The translations under genes were made by a program, and so were the position numbers. A stretch of 64,000 bases of DNA from contig NZ_PCOT01000006.1 in NCBI RefSeq assembly GCF_002979415.1, positions 96,983 through 160,982 on the forward strand, in the 5' to 3' direction. Positions within the stretch are counted from its first letter, which is position 1; every line of letters begins with the position of its first letter. The notes under the pieces are model-generated. The model was not told where the DNA came from and made no database searches. It worked only from the letters and a program-made list of their open reading frames with translations. This document shows positions 8,276 through 16,519 of the stretch, piece by piece. The DNA comes from Microbacterium sp. MYb72 (GTDB taxonomy: Bacteria > Actinomycetota > Actinomycetes > Actinomycetales > Microbacteriaceae).

Positions 8276-9364
8276 GTGGGGGATCAAGTGTTTCTGGGGT
8301 TCATCGCCATCGCGATCGGAGTGGGATTCGGCATCCTGCTCTTCGTGCCGTTCGTGGCGATCAGTTACCGCCGCCGGGGGAGCCTGAGCTTCGGCCGCAC
8401 CCTGCTCTGGCTCGCCGCCCTCGTCTACTTCTGGGCGATCTGGACCTATACGCTGCTGCCGCTGCCCGACCCCGAGACGATCCGCTGCGTCGGCATGATC
8501 ACCGACCCGATGGAGGTCGTGCGCGACGTGCAGAAGGCGCTCGCCGCGCCGGGCAACCCGCTGCGCCACCCCGCGCTGCTGCAGCTCGTCTTCAACGTGC
8601 TGCTGTTCGTGCCGCTTGGCGTCTTCCTGCGGGTGCTCGGCGCCCGCGGCATCCCCACCGCCCTCGCTGTCGGGTTCGGTCTCTCGCTCCTCATCGAGAC
8701 CACGCAGCTTACCGGCGTCTGGGGCCTGTACCCCTGCGCCTACCGGTTCTTCGACGTCGGCGACCTGATGACCAACACGACGGGCGCGGTGCTCGGCTCG
8801 GTGTTCGCGCTCGTGGTGCCGCGTTCCCTGCGCGGCGTGCGCGCGCGTGCGGATGCCGGCGAGCCGCGCCCCGTGACGCGCGGTCGTCGCGCGATCGCGA
8901 TGCTCTGCGACGCCCTCGCCTACGGCTTCGTGATGTACGGCGTCGCGGTGGTCACGCAGCTGTGGTTCGAGTACGTCCTGCACGATCGGCAGACCGTCCT
9001 CGACGGACGCCTCGCCGAGGTGATGGGCATCTCGGCGGCATCAGGGCTGTGGCTGCTCATCATCCTGATCAGCGGGCGGTCGGTGGGCGACCTGGCGGTG
9101 CAGCTGCGCTACGCCGGGTCGCGGATGCCGGCGGCGCTGACCCGTCCGCTGCGCTGGGCCTCGGGCATCGGCGGCATCGGGGCTCTGCCCCTGCTCGGCG
9201 ACGCCTTCGACGGGATCTCGTCCCTCCTCATCCTCGCGTCCGTCGTGCTGCTGTTCACGACGCGTCTCGGTCGTGGCCTCCCCGGCCTCATCACCGGTCA
9301 GGAGCTCGTCGACGCGAGAGGCGATGTCGAGGCGGCCGCGGAGTCGCGCACCGCCGGCGCCTGA
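8276..9364 (+). CDS. VanZ-RDD fusion membrane protein
   Basis: A 362-residue membrane protein in two halves. Residues ~1-185 are a VanZ domain, with YTLLPLPDP, FNVLLFVPLGVFLRVLG, SLLIETTQL and FDVGDLMTNTTGAVLG, the usual conserved spots of VanZ-like proteins (teicoplanin resistance in enterococci, otherwise unknown). Residues ~200-350 look like an RDD domain, beginning RRAIAMLCDALAYGFVMYG and containing SGRSVGDLAVQL. VanZ-RDD fusions occur in actinobacteria, and RDD alone has been linked to Na+/H+ exchange in one case. The start is GTG 8276, 8 bases after a TAGACT -10 box, so the mRNA is probably leaderless. Its role is unknown. Confidence 0.82.
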   Translation: MGDQVFLGFIAIAIGVGFGILLFVPFVAISYRRRGSLSFGRTLLWLAALVYFWAIWTYTLLPLPDPETIRCVGMITDPMEVVRDVQKALAAPGNPLRHPALLQLVFNVLLFVPLGVFLRVLGARGIPTALAVGFGLSLLIETTQLTGVWGLYPCAYRFFDVGDLMTNTTGAVLGSVFALVVPRSLRGVRARADAGEPRPVTRGRRAIAMLCDALAYGFVMYGVAVVTQLWFEYVLHDRQTVLDGRLAEVMGISAASGLWLLIILISGRSVGDLAVQLRYAGSRMPAALTRPLRWASGIGGIGALPLLGDAFDGISSLLILASVVLLFTTRLGRGLPGLITGQELVDARGDVEAAAESRTAGA

Positions 9365-9422
9365 GCGTCGTTCATCGACGATGCACAGGGATTTCCGATC
9401 ACGAGTGCGTAGCGTCGTGAGC

Positions 9423-10121
9423 ATGAGCACGGTTTCCGTCGACGAGAGCGCGATCACCGAGGCGAAAGAGCTCAGGGATCAGTTCCAGCGCTTCCTCCGC
9501 GAGTACGAGTTCGGCATGCGCGAGGTCGAGACGAAGATCTCGATCCTGCGCGACGAGTTCACCCACGATCACGCGTACAACCCCATCGAGCACGTGAAGA
9601 GCCGTGTGAAGTCGCCGGACAGCATCGTGGAGAAGATCGCGCGCAAGGGCATCGAGGAGCCCGACTTCGACCGCATCCGCGAGGAGATCACCGACATCGC
9701 CGGTGTCCGCGTGACCTGCAGCTTCATCGCCGACGTCTACCGGCTGTTCGATCTGCTCACCGCGCAGGACGACATCACCGTGCGGATCGTGAAGGACTAC
9801 ATCAAGAACCCCAAGCCCAACGGGTACAAGAGCCTGCACGCCATCCTCGAGGTGCCGGTGTTCCTCTCCACGGGGGCGCTGTCGGTGCCGGTCGAGGTGC
9901 AGTTCCGCACGATAGCGATGGACTTCTGGGCCAGCCTCGAGCACAAGATCTACTACAAGTTCTCGAATCAGGTGCCCTCGCACCTCGTCGACAGCCTGAC
10001 GGATGCTGCGGATGCCGCGGCCGAACTCGACAGCCGCATGGAGCGCCTGCACCGCGAGGCGCACGGGGTGCCGCGGCGTCAGCTGGCGCCCCCGCCCCCT
10101 CCGCGCATCATCGGCGTCTGA
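9423..10121 (+). CDS. Small alarmone synthetase (RelA/SpoT synthetase-only protein)
   Basis: A 232-residue protein with a single RelA/SpoT synthetase domain (~residues 45-185) and no hydrolase, TGS or ACT domain, the layout of RelQ/YjbM-type enzymes that transfer pyrophosphate from ATP to GDP or GTP. Diagnostic blocks are DIAGVRVTCSFIADVYRLFD, DYIKNPKPNGYKSLH and VEVQFRTIAMDFWASLEHK, all conserved in active family members, including the Glu of the VEVQ motif. A proline-rich tail follows (APPPPP). It lies 58 bases downstream of the VanZ gene with its own ATG at 9423. Activity in (p)ppGpp stress signalling is expected. Confidence 0.92.
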   Translation: MSTVSVDESAITEAKELRDQFQRFLREYEFGMREVETKISILRDEFTHDHAYNPIEHVKSRVKSPDSIVEKIARKGIEEPDFDRIREEITDIAGVRVTCSFIADVYRLFDLLTAQDDITVRIVKDYIKNPKPNGYKSLHAILEVPVFLSTGALSVPVEVQFRTIAMDFWASLEHKIYYKFSNQVPSHLVDSLTDAADAAAELDSRMERLHREAHGVPRRQLAPPPPPRIIGV

Positions 10122-10144
10122 CCCGGCATCCGCCTACCGCCGCA

Positions 10145-10225
10145 TCCGAAATTCGGACGATCACCCGTTTTTCGGATGATCCGCGCGGAATCGTCCGAAA
10201 AAGCGACATGCGTCCGAATTTCGGA
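10145..10225. repeat. Family-1 palindromic repeat, copy A
   Basis: An intergenic nested palindrome. The outer arms TCCGAAATTCGGACG (10145-10159) and CGTCCGAATTTCGGA (10211-10225) are perfect 15-bp complements. Inside them is a second, imperfect stem from TTTTTCGGATGATCC to GGAATCGTCCGAAAAA. The inside sequence aligns closely with the element at 21.1 kb and more loosely with that at 57.4 kb. It sits just after the alarmone synthetase stop and before the convergent GH2 gene stop, so it could also end both transcripts. Confidence 0.75.
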
Positions 10226-10246
10226 AGCCGGGAGCGCGGGGCGGGG

Positions 10247-12097
10247 CTAGGCGTGGAAGACGGGGGATGCGGCGGGCAGCTCGGCGCCGCCGGTGATCAT
10301 CCGCCGAAGTCGATCGACGGGGATCTTCGGCACGCGGTTCTCGTCGGTGAGTCCGTTGGTCTCCTGCGCCGTGTCGGTCAGTTGCGTGTAGCACCATCCG
10401 GCCAGCGGGGCGCAGTCCCGGACCGCGGAGAACAGCGTGGAGAGATGCGTCTCCAGGGCCTCGTCCGAGGCGACGGTCCGGTAGCCCCAGGTGCCGTCGG
10501 TGGCGCGGTCGACGCTCACGCCGCCGAACTCGCTGAGCAGCACGGGCCGTCCGGCGGTGTCGGATGACTCCTCCGGCGTGCCCACGAGCATGCGCCGGCC
10601 GTTCGGGGCGATGCCGTCGAGGGTCTGCCGCACGGCATCGGATGTGCCGTAGCGCGCCCGCAGCACCGCAGAGTCGTTCTCGTAGTCGTGCACGGTGAAC
10701 AGGTCGGAGCGGGTGTGCTCCCACCCGTCGTTCGACACGACCAGACGGGAGCCGTCGAGCGTCTTCGTCAGGTGGTAGAGCGTGCGGGCCAGTTCGCGCT
10801 CCTCGGAGACCTGTGCGATCCGGTCGACCCCCCAGCTCTCGTTGAGCGGCACCCACACGACGATGCTGGGGTGCGACGAGTCCCGCCGAACCACGGCCGT
10901 CCACTCGCTCACCAGCCGCTCGACCGCGAGCGCGGAGAACTCGTACACGCTCGGCATCTCGGCCCACACGAGAAGACCCAGGCGATCGGTCCAGTAGAGG
11001 AAGCGCGGGTCCTCGATCTTCTGGTGCACGCGCACCGAGGTGAACCCGAGGTCCTTGATGAGCTGCGCCTCGTGCCGCAGGGCGTCGGCGTCCGGGGCCG
11101 CGAGATGCGACTGCGGCCAGTAGCCCTGGGAGAGCACCGCGCGCACGGCGACCGGCCGGTCGTTGACGAGCACCCGGCCGCCGTCGGTCCCCACCGAGCG
11201 GATGCCGAGGTACGAGCCGATCCGGTCGGAATCGCCGTGCGGCGGCAGCAGCTCCACCGCCGCGTCGAGCAGCAGTGGATGCTCGGGGGTCCAGAGCCAG
11301 GCATCCCGTGCCTGGCCGTTGCGCAGCGCGGGGAGGGAGAGCGTGAGCGTCTGGCGGGGTCCGGTGAGCTCCGTCACCTGTGCCGCGGCCACCTCCTCTC
11401 CACGGGTGATGCGCACCGAGAGTCGGGTTCCCGGCGACGGGTGGCCGTCGAGCTCGACCGAGAGGCGCACGACGGCGGCATCCGGATCGGTGCTCCAGGT
11501 GAGCCTGCGCACGTGACGGGCGGGCACCGACTCCAGCCACACGGGCTGCCAGATGCCGCTGGTGCGGTCGTACCAGACGACGTGGCGCCGCTCCTCCCAG
11601 TCCTGCTTGCCCCGGGGCTGCGCGAGGTCCAGGGGATCGTCCTCTGCGCGCACGACGAGGTCGAAGCCGTCTGCCGCGCTCTCCGGCACCACCACCGTGA
11701 ACGGCGTGTGGCCCCCCTCATGCGCTCCGACGTGGGCGCCGTCGATCCAGACGTCGGCCCGGTGGTCCACCGCGCCGAAGTGCAGCAGCAGCGTGCGGCC
11801 TCCCTCGTGACCGGCCTCGGCCACCTCGGCCGCGGCGACGGTGCGTCGGTACCAGAGCACGCGATGGAACCCGGTGTCGCCGATGCCCGACGCGGGCGAC
11901 TCCGGGGGGAACGGCACGATGATCTCCCCGGCGATCTCCGCCGGATCCTGTGCCCACCCCTCCGCGATCCCGCGGTCGTCCGGGTCGACGGCGAACCGCC
12001 AGGGGCCGGAGAGATCGGCCCATGAGGCGCGGACGAGCTGCGGGCGGGGGTACCGGCCGTCTTGGCTGCTGGCCGACGCGAGGCTTTCCTGTGGCAT
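10247..12097 (-). CDS. Glycoside hydrolase family 2 enzyme, cytoplasmic
   Basis: A 616-residue three-part GH2 protein without a signal peptide: an N-terminal sugar-binding sandwich (~residues 20-180, with SGPWRFAVDP and WYRRTV), an immunoglobulin-like domain (~185-290), and a TIM barrel (~295-600). The barrel shows the family acid/base in VPLNESWG and the nucleophile in LLSEFGG. GH2 covers beta-galactosidases, glucuronidases, mannosidases and arabinopyranosidases; the exact sugar cannot be read here. I prefer ATG 12097, which follows a TATGCT -10 box by 7 bases (ATG 12109 and TTG 12115 are alternatives). A candidate LacI operator lies at 12119-12131, shared with the divergent ABC operon, so it probably finishes oligosaccharides imported by that system. 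Confidence 0.9.
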   Translation of the reverse strand: MPQESLASASSQDGRYPRPQLVRASWADLSGPWRFAVDPDDRGIAEGWAQDPAEIAGEIIVPFPPESPASGIGDTGFHRVLWYRRTVAAAEVAEAGHEGGRTLLLHFGAVDHRADVWIDGAHVGAHEGGHTPFTVVVPESAADGFDLVVRAEDDPLDLAQPRGKQDWEERRHVVWYDRTSGIWQPVWLESVPARHVRRLTWSTDPDAAVVRLSVELDGHPSPGTRLSVRITRGEEVAAAQVTELTGPRQTLTLSLPALRNGQARDAWLWTPEHPLLLDAAVELLPPHGDSDRIGSYLGIRSVGTDGGRVLVNDRPVAVRAVLSQGYWPQSHLAAPDADALRHEAQLIKDLGFTSVRVHQKIEDPRFLYWTDRLGLLVWAEMPSVYEFSALAVERLVSEWTAVVRRDSSHPSIVVWVPLNESWGVDRIAQVSEERELARTLYHLTKTLDGSRLVVSNDGWEHTRSDLFTVHDYENDSAVLRARYGTSDAVRQTLDGIAPNGRRMLVGTPEESSDTAGRPVLLSEFGGVSVDRATDGTWGYRTVASDEALETHLSTLFSAVRDCAPLAGWCYTQLTDTAQETNGLTDENRVPKIPVDRLRRMITGGAELPAASPVFHA

Positions 12098-12118
12098 GGC
12101 AGGAAGCATATCCAAAAC

Positions 12119-12131
12119 TTGCAGCGCTAGA
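12119..12131. promoter_or_regulatory. Candidate LacI operator upstream of the GH2 gene
   Basis: TTGCAGCGCTAGA, centred on the palindrome AGCGCT, stands about 20-35 bases upstream of the GH2 start. It matches TTACAGCGCTATA at 13254-13266 in 11 of 13 positions; that second site is in the promoter of the ABC operon on the other side of the lacI-type gene. Two near-identical sites flanking one LacI gene make it the likely regulator. Confidence 0.65.
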
Positions 12132-12175
12132 AAGATGCAATCCGGTGATGGATGCCGATGCCTCGGCGCGATGCC

Positions 12176-13210
12176 TCAGCGAGGCAGTCGAGCCACAGTG
12201 CCGCGGTCGGCGATCGTGTACGGCGCGAGGAGGTGGCGCCCGATGCCGTCGTAGCCGTTCATGCGGTCCTCGAGCAGATCGAGCGCCGACGCCGCGATCG
12301 CGCGCTTGTCCGGCGACACGGATGACAGGGCCGGCGTCGCGTACCTGGCCAACGACGTGTCGTCCCAGCCGAGCACCGAGACGTCCTCCGGGACGCGCAG
12401 TCCGGCGCTGCTCAGCGCCCTCATCGCGGCCAGTCCGAAGAGGTCGTCGCGGCAGAGGACGGCCTCGGGGGCGACGCCCCTGTCGAGCGCGGCGGTCAGG
12501 GCGCGCACGCCGTCGTCGATCCCGAAGCCGTCGCTCTCGATCACGAGCGCAGGATCGAGCGGGATGCCGGCGCCGATCAACGCCTCCTGATACCCGAGCA
12601 GTCGCAGGTGCGTCGACTCCGCGATCTCCGTGCGCACCGAGGCGAGGAAGGCGATCCGGCGCCGCCCTGTCGCGAGCAGCAGTTCGGTGGCCTCTCGGGC
12701 CGCACGCACGTTGTCGATCATGACGTGGTCGGCGGTGAGCGGGCGCGCGGCCTCGCCGAGCAGCACGAGCGGGGTGTCGGGGCGCAGGCGCGCGATCTCG
12801 AGGGTGTCGATGCGGGCGGGGTGGAAAATCACCCCGTCGACCAGTCCCTCCTCGCGGTCGCGGATGACGGCGCGTTCGGCCTCGACGTCGTTCAGCGTCT
12901 GCTCCACGATGATCCGGTAGCCGCGGCGGCCGGCCTCCTCGCCGACGCAGCGGGCGATCTCGGCGAAGTACGGCTGATCCATCTCCGGGATCGCGAGCGC
13001 GAGCATCCCGGTGCGGCCCGTCGCCAGGCGTCGCGCGGTGAGGTTGGGGCGGTACCCGAGTTCGTCGATCGCCGCCTGCACCCGCTCGCGCATCCGGTCC
13101 GACACGTGCTCGTAGTCGTGGACGACGTTCGACACGGTCTTCATCGAGACGCCGGCGAGGGTCGCCACGTCCTGCAATCGCACCCGTCCGCCGGACCTGC
13201 CTGTCGCCAT
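12176..13210 (-). CDS. LacI-family repressor of the GH2/ABC sugar locus
   Basis: A 344-residue LacI/GalR regulator. The helix-turn-helix is at residues ~10-55 (RLQDVATLAGVSMKTVSNVV) with the hinge helix at NLTARRLATG, followed by the periplasmic-binding-protein-like sensor domain (~65-335) with motifs such as VDGVIFHPARID and VLGWDDTSLARYATPALSSV. It has a clean leaderless start: TAAGAT at 13222-13217, six bases, then ATG 13210. It lies between the GH2 gene, same strand, and the divergent ABC operon. Operator-like sequences with an AGCGCT centre in both promoter regions suggest it controls both arms. The inducer would be a sugar released from the imported glycan. Confidence 0.93.
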   Translation of the reverse strand: MATGRSGGRVRLQDVATLAGVSMKTVSNVVHDYEHVSDRMRERVQAAIDELGYRPNLTARRLATGRTGMLALAIPEMDQPYFAEIARCVGEEAGRRGYRIIVEQTLNDVEAERAVIRDREEGLVDGVIFHPARIDTLEIARLRPDTPLVLLGEAARPLTADHVMIDNVRAAREATELLLATGRRRIAFLASVRTEIAESTHLRLLGYQEALIGAGIPLDPALVIESDGFGIDDGVRALTAALDRGVAPEAVLCRDDLFGLAAMRALSSAGLRVPEDVSVLGWDDTSLARYATPALSSVSPDKRAIAASALDLLEDRMNGYDGIGRHLLAPYTIADRGTVARLPR

Positions 13211-13246
13211 TCCGCCATCTTAGGGCCGAACGCGAGGAAGAATCCT

Positions 13247-13275
13247 TTGACATTTACAGCGCTATACATTAGCGT
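13247..13275 (+). promoter_or_regulatory. Promoter and LacI operator of the ABC/glycosidase operon
   Basis: A near-consensus -35 TTGACA (13247-13252) and a -10 TAGCGT (13270-13275) are spaced 17 bp. The putative operator TTACAGCGCTATA (13254-13266) fills the spacer exactly, a layout in which repressor binding excludes RNA polymerase. The transcript would then have a leader of about 90 bases before the first gene. Confidence 0.7.
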
Positions 13276-13373
13276 CCCGAACAGAGCAGTTCCCGCCGGT
13301 CCTCCCAGGCCGGATACCCGCAGCGCCGCGGTCGAGGGAGACCGGCGGCTCCTCACACATTCAGGAGAGGCAG

Positions 13374-14687
13374 ATGAGAACACGCACCGCAGCAGTCGCT
13401 CTGGTCGCGGCCACCGCCCTGGTTCTGGCCGGATGCTCCGGCGGGGGCTCGGGAGAGCAGTCCGGCGACCGCACGGTCACCTTCATGGGGTGGGGGTCCC
13501 CGCAGGAGGTCGACGTCTTCAAGGACATGATCGCGCAGTACGAGAAGAAGTACCCGGGGGTGAAGGTCGACTACATCAGCGTGCCCGCGGCCGACTTCCA
13601 GACCAAGCTCCAGACCATGATCGCCGCCAAGAAGACGCCGGACGTCTTCTATATGGTGGGCGAGAACCTGCAGCCGCTCGTGAAGAACGGCGTGATCGCC
13701 GATCTCAGCGACTACGTCGCCGACAACGAGATCTTCGACGCCGACAACGTGTGGAAGAACGCGATCGACCTCTGGAAGTTCGACGGCACGACGCCGGGGC
13801 AGGGGGCGATCTACGCGCTGCCCAAGGACATCGGCCCCTTCGCCCTCGCCTACAACAAGGATCTCTTCGCGGCGGCCGGCATCCCCGATCCCGACCCCGA
13901 GGTCCCCTGGACCTGGGACGAATTCGTCGCCAACGCCAAGAAGCTGACCTCAGGGGAGGGCGCGGACAAGACCTACGGCACCGCCCCGTACTCTCTCGAG
14001 TCCGCGGTGTGGTCGAACGACGCCGACTGGCTGAACGCGGATCACACGAAGGTCTCCGTGACCGACCCGAAGTTCGTCGAGGCCCTGCAGTGGGTCGCCG
14101 ACCTCTCCCTCAAAGAGGGAGTGGCGCCGAGCTCGGAGGAGGAGAGCTCGCTGGGGAGCTTCCAGCGGTTCATCGACGGCAAGATCGGCATGATGGGCAT
14201 CGGCCCGTGGAGCCAGGGGCAGTTCTGGGACGAGGTGACGTTCGACTGGGACCTCATGCCGTGGCCGGTCCCGACGCCCACCTCGTCGGAGGCGACCTGG
14301 TACGGCGGTGTCGGCTTCGCGGTGTCGAAGGCGAGCAAGAACCCCACCGACGCCGAGAACCTCGCCGCGTTCCTCGCCTTCAACGAAGACGCGCAGCGCA
14401 CGAACATGGAGAAGGGTCAGGCGGTCCCCAACCTCATCGACATGACGAACGACGAGTACCTGACGATGGACAAGCCGCCGGCCAACAAGCAGCAGTTCAT
14501 CCGCATCATCGAGGAGGTCGGCCACCGACCCACTCAGACCTTCACCTACAACGGCGACTGGTGGAACGTGTTCTCGTCGAACGTGGCGAGCGTCTATCGG
14601 GGCGAGGTGACCGCCGCCGAGTACACGAAGTCGGTGGAGGCGGAGATGCAGACCGCGCTCGACGACGCGATCGCGACGGCGAAGTAG
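13374..14687 (+). CDS. Sugar ABC transporter substrate-binding lipoprotein
   Basis: A 437-residue extracellular solute-binding protein of the CUT1 (family 1) type. The signal peptide ends in the lipobox LVLAGCSGG, so Cys21 or so is lipidated and anchors the protein outside the membrane. Typical binding-protein blocks follow: DRTVTFMGWGSPQEVDVFKD, KKTPDVFYMVGENLQPLV and a C-terminal lobe with YGGVGFAVSKASKN. The ribosome site AGGAGAGG precedes ATG 13374. It is first in an operon with two permeases and two or more glycosidases; no ATPase gene is present, so a shared MsiK-like ATPase elsewhere is expected to power import. The ligand is an unidentified oligosaccharide. Confidence 0.93.
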   Translation: MRTRTAAVALVAATALVLAGCSGGGSGEQSGDRTVTFMGWGSPQEVDVFKDMIAQYEKKYPGVKVDYISVPAADFQTKLQTMIAAKKTPDVFYMVGENLQPLVKNGVIADLSDYVADNEIFDADNVWKNAIDLWKFDGTTPGQGAIYALPKDIGPFALAYNKDLFAAAGIPDPDPEVPWTWDEFVANAKKLTSGEGADKTYGTAPYSLESAVWSNDADWLNADHTKVSVTDPKFVEALQWVADLSLKEGVAPSSEEESSLGSFQRFIDGKIGMMGIGPWSQGQFWDEVTFDWDLMPWPVPTPTSSEATWYGGVGFAVSKASKNPTDAENLAAFLAFNEDAQRTNMEKGQAVPNLIDMTNDEYLTMDKPPANKQQFIRIIEEVGHRPTQTFTYNGDWWNVFSSNVASVYRGEVTAAEYTKSVEAEMQTALDDAIATAK

Positions 14688-14700
14688 CACCAGACGGACA

Positions 14701-14735
14701 GGGTCGTCCGGGCCGTGCACCGGCCCGGACGACCC
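14701..14735 (+). terminator. Strong stem-loop after the binding-protein gene
   Basis: GGGTCGTCCGGGCCG and CGGCCCGGACGACCC form a perfect 15-bp stem with the five-base loop TGCAC, 13 bases after the binding-protein stop. It has no U tract. In sugar ABC operons such structures usually protect the abundant binding-protein mRNA and attenuate read-through to the permeases. Confidence 0.8.
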
Positions 14736-14755
14736 CTCACGAGAGAGGCCCGCCC

Positions 14756-15661
14756 ATGACGGCACCCAGGAGAGCGCCCAGACAGGCGCGCCATGAGCGC
14801 ACCTGGAGCGTCGTCTTCGTCGCGCCGATCACCCTGCAGCTGCTGCTGTTCTTCGTCGTCCCCGTCTCGGTCGCCGTCTACGCCGGCTTCACCGACTGGA
14901 ACGTGCTGAGCGGCGAGCAGCACTTCGTCGGAGTCGACAACTTCACGGCGTTCCTCTCCGACCGCAAGTTCTGGATCGCCTCGGGCAACACCCTCTTCAT
15001 GCTGCTGCCGATCCCGTTCTACCTCGCGTTCGGGCTGTTCTTCGCGATCGCCAGCCACCGCCGCACCCCTGGCAACAAGATCTTCCGGGTGCTCTACTTC
15101 CTGCCCTACGTGTCGTCGATCGTCGCGCTCGTGGTGATGTGGAAGTGGCTCTTCAACTACCAGTTCGGTCCCATCAACCAGGGGCTCAGCGACTGGTTCG
15201 GCATCCGCGGGCCCGACTGGCTGGGAGACCCCGCCTGGATCAAGGTCACGATCGTGATCATGATCGTCTGGAAGATGATCGGCATCACGTCGATCTACTA
15301 CCTCGCCGCCCTCAACAACATCCCCGACAGCTACTACGAGGCCGCGCGGCTCGACGGGGCATCCGGCATCCGGACGTTCTTCTCGATCACCCTGCCGATG
15401 CTCTCCCCCGTGACCTTCTTCCTGATCGTGGTCGGCATCGTCGGCTCGCTGCAAACCTTCGTCGAGGTGCAGCTGTTCACCAAGAACGGCGGGCCGAACT
15501 ACAGCGCGGCCACCATCACCTACTACATCTGGGAGAAGGCCTTCGCCTCGAACCAGATGGGCTACGCCTCGGCCGTCGCGGTGTTCTTCGCGCTCGTCAT
15601 CCTCGTCATCACACTGATCCAGTTCCGGGTGTCCCGGCGCTGGGTGCACACGGAGGACTGA
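14756..15661 (+). CDS. Sugar ABC transporter permease, MalF type
   Basis: A 301-residue CUT1-family permease with about six membrane helices. The N-terminus has the MalF-type start WSVVFVAPITLQLLLFFVVP, and the EAA loop that docks the ATPase reads YYEAARLDGASGIRTFFSIT, about 85 residues from the end. ATG 14756 is preceded by GAGAGG. It forms the membrane pore together with the next gene's product and works with the upstream binding lipoprotein. Confidence 0.94.
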   Translation: MTAPRRAPRQARHERTWSVVFVAPITLQLLLFFVVPVSVAVYAGFTDWNVLSGEQHFVGVDNFTAFLSDRKFWIASGNTLFMLLPIPFYLAFGLFFAIASHRRTPGNKIFRVLYFLPYVSSIVALVVMWKWLFNYQFGPINQGLSDWFGIRGPDWLGDPAWIKVTIVIMIVWKMIGITSIYYLAALNNIPDSYYEAARLDGASGIRTFFSITLPMLSPVTFFLIVVGIVGSLQTFVEVQLFTKNGGPNYSAATITYYIWEKAFASNQMGYASAVAVFFALVILVITLIQFRVSRRWVHTED

Positions 15662-15667
15662 ACCGAC

Positions 15668-16519
15668 ATGGCCACCCTGCGAACCCTCACGGCGCGACGT
15701 CGCGCGACGACCGTCGTCTTCTTCGTGCTCGTCCTGCTCGGGGCGCTCACCATGGTGCTGCCGTTCCTGTGGATGGTGTCGACCTCGCTCAAGGAATCGA
15801 AGATGGTCTTCGAGTTCCCGCCGCAGTGGATCCCCGACCCGTTCGACTTCTCGCACTACGTCGACGTGTGGAACGTGGTGCCGCTCGCCTCGGGCCTGCT
15901 GAACAGCGCCATCGTCACGCTGCTCGTCGTGGCGATCGGCACCTTCTCGACCACCATGGCGGCGTTCGCGTTCGCCAAGCTGAACTTCCCGCTCAAGGGG
16001 CTGCTGTTCACCCTGCTGCTGGCGACCATGATGGTGCCGGTCATCGTCACGCTCATCCCGCAGTTCCTCGTCTACGCGGAGGTCGGCTGGATCGACACCC
16101 TGCTGCCGCTCATCGTGCCGGGCACCCTCGGCAACGTGCTCATGCTGTTCTTCCTGCGGCAGTACATGATGGGACTCTCCACCGAGCTGCTCGACGCCGC
16201 CAAGCTCGACGGAGCGGGGTACTTCCGCATCTACTGGAGCGTCTTCCTCCCGCTGTGCCGACCGGCGATCGCCGCCAACGTGATCATCGTCTTCATGGCG
16301 ACCTGGAACGACTACCTCGGTCCGCTCATCTTCACCAACTCGCCCGACAAGTCGACCGTGCAGCTCGTGGTCGCCTCGCTCACCGGCTACTACGCCGAAC
16401 AGACCGACTTCCCGATGGTGATGGCGGCGTCCGTCATCGCCGTGCTCCCCGTGGTCGTGCTGTTCAGCCTCATGCAGCGGCACTTCGTCGACTCGTTCGC
16501 GATCAGCGGGATCAAGTGA
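15668..16519 (+). CDS. Sugar ABC transporter permease, MalG type
   Basis: A 283-residue partner permease with about six helices. The family start LVLLGALTMVLPFLWMVSTS and the EAA loop LLDAAKLDGAGYFRIYWSVF are present, and the C-terminal ISGIK end is typical of MalG-like proteins. It starts six bases after the MalF-type gene and overlaps the GH43 gene by four bases (GTGA at 16516-16519), so all are one operon. Confidence 0.94.
   Translation: MATLRTLTARRRATTVVFFVLVLLGALTMVLPFLWMVSTSLKESKMVFEFPPQWIPDPFDFSHYVDVWNVVPLASGLLNSAIVTLLVVAIGTFSTTMAAFAFAKLNFPLKGLLFTLLLATMMVPVIVTLIPQFLVYAEVGWIDTLLPLIVPGTLGNVLMLFFLRQYMMGLSTELLDAAKLDGAGYFRIYWSVFLPLCRPAIAANVIIVFMATWNDYLGPLIFTNSPDKSTVQLVVASLTGYYAEQTDFPMVMAASVIAVLPVVVLFSLMQRHFVDSFAISGIK

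Noticed and set aside
14594..16483. Minus-strand open frame of 629 codons
   Set aside because: It is the shadow of the two permease genes; membrane helices, EAA loops and ribosome sites support the plus strand.
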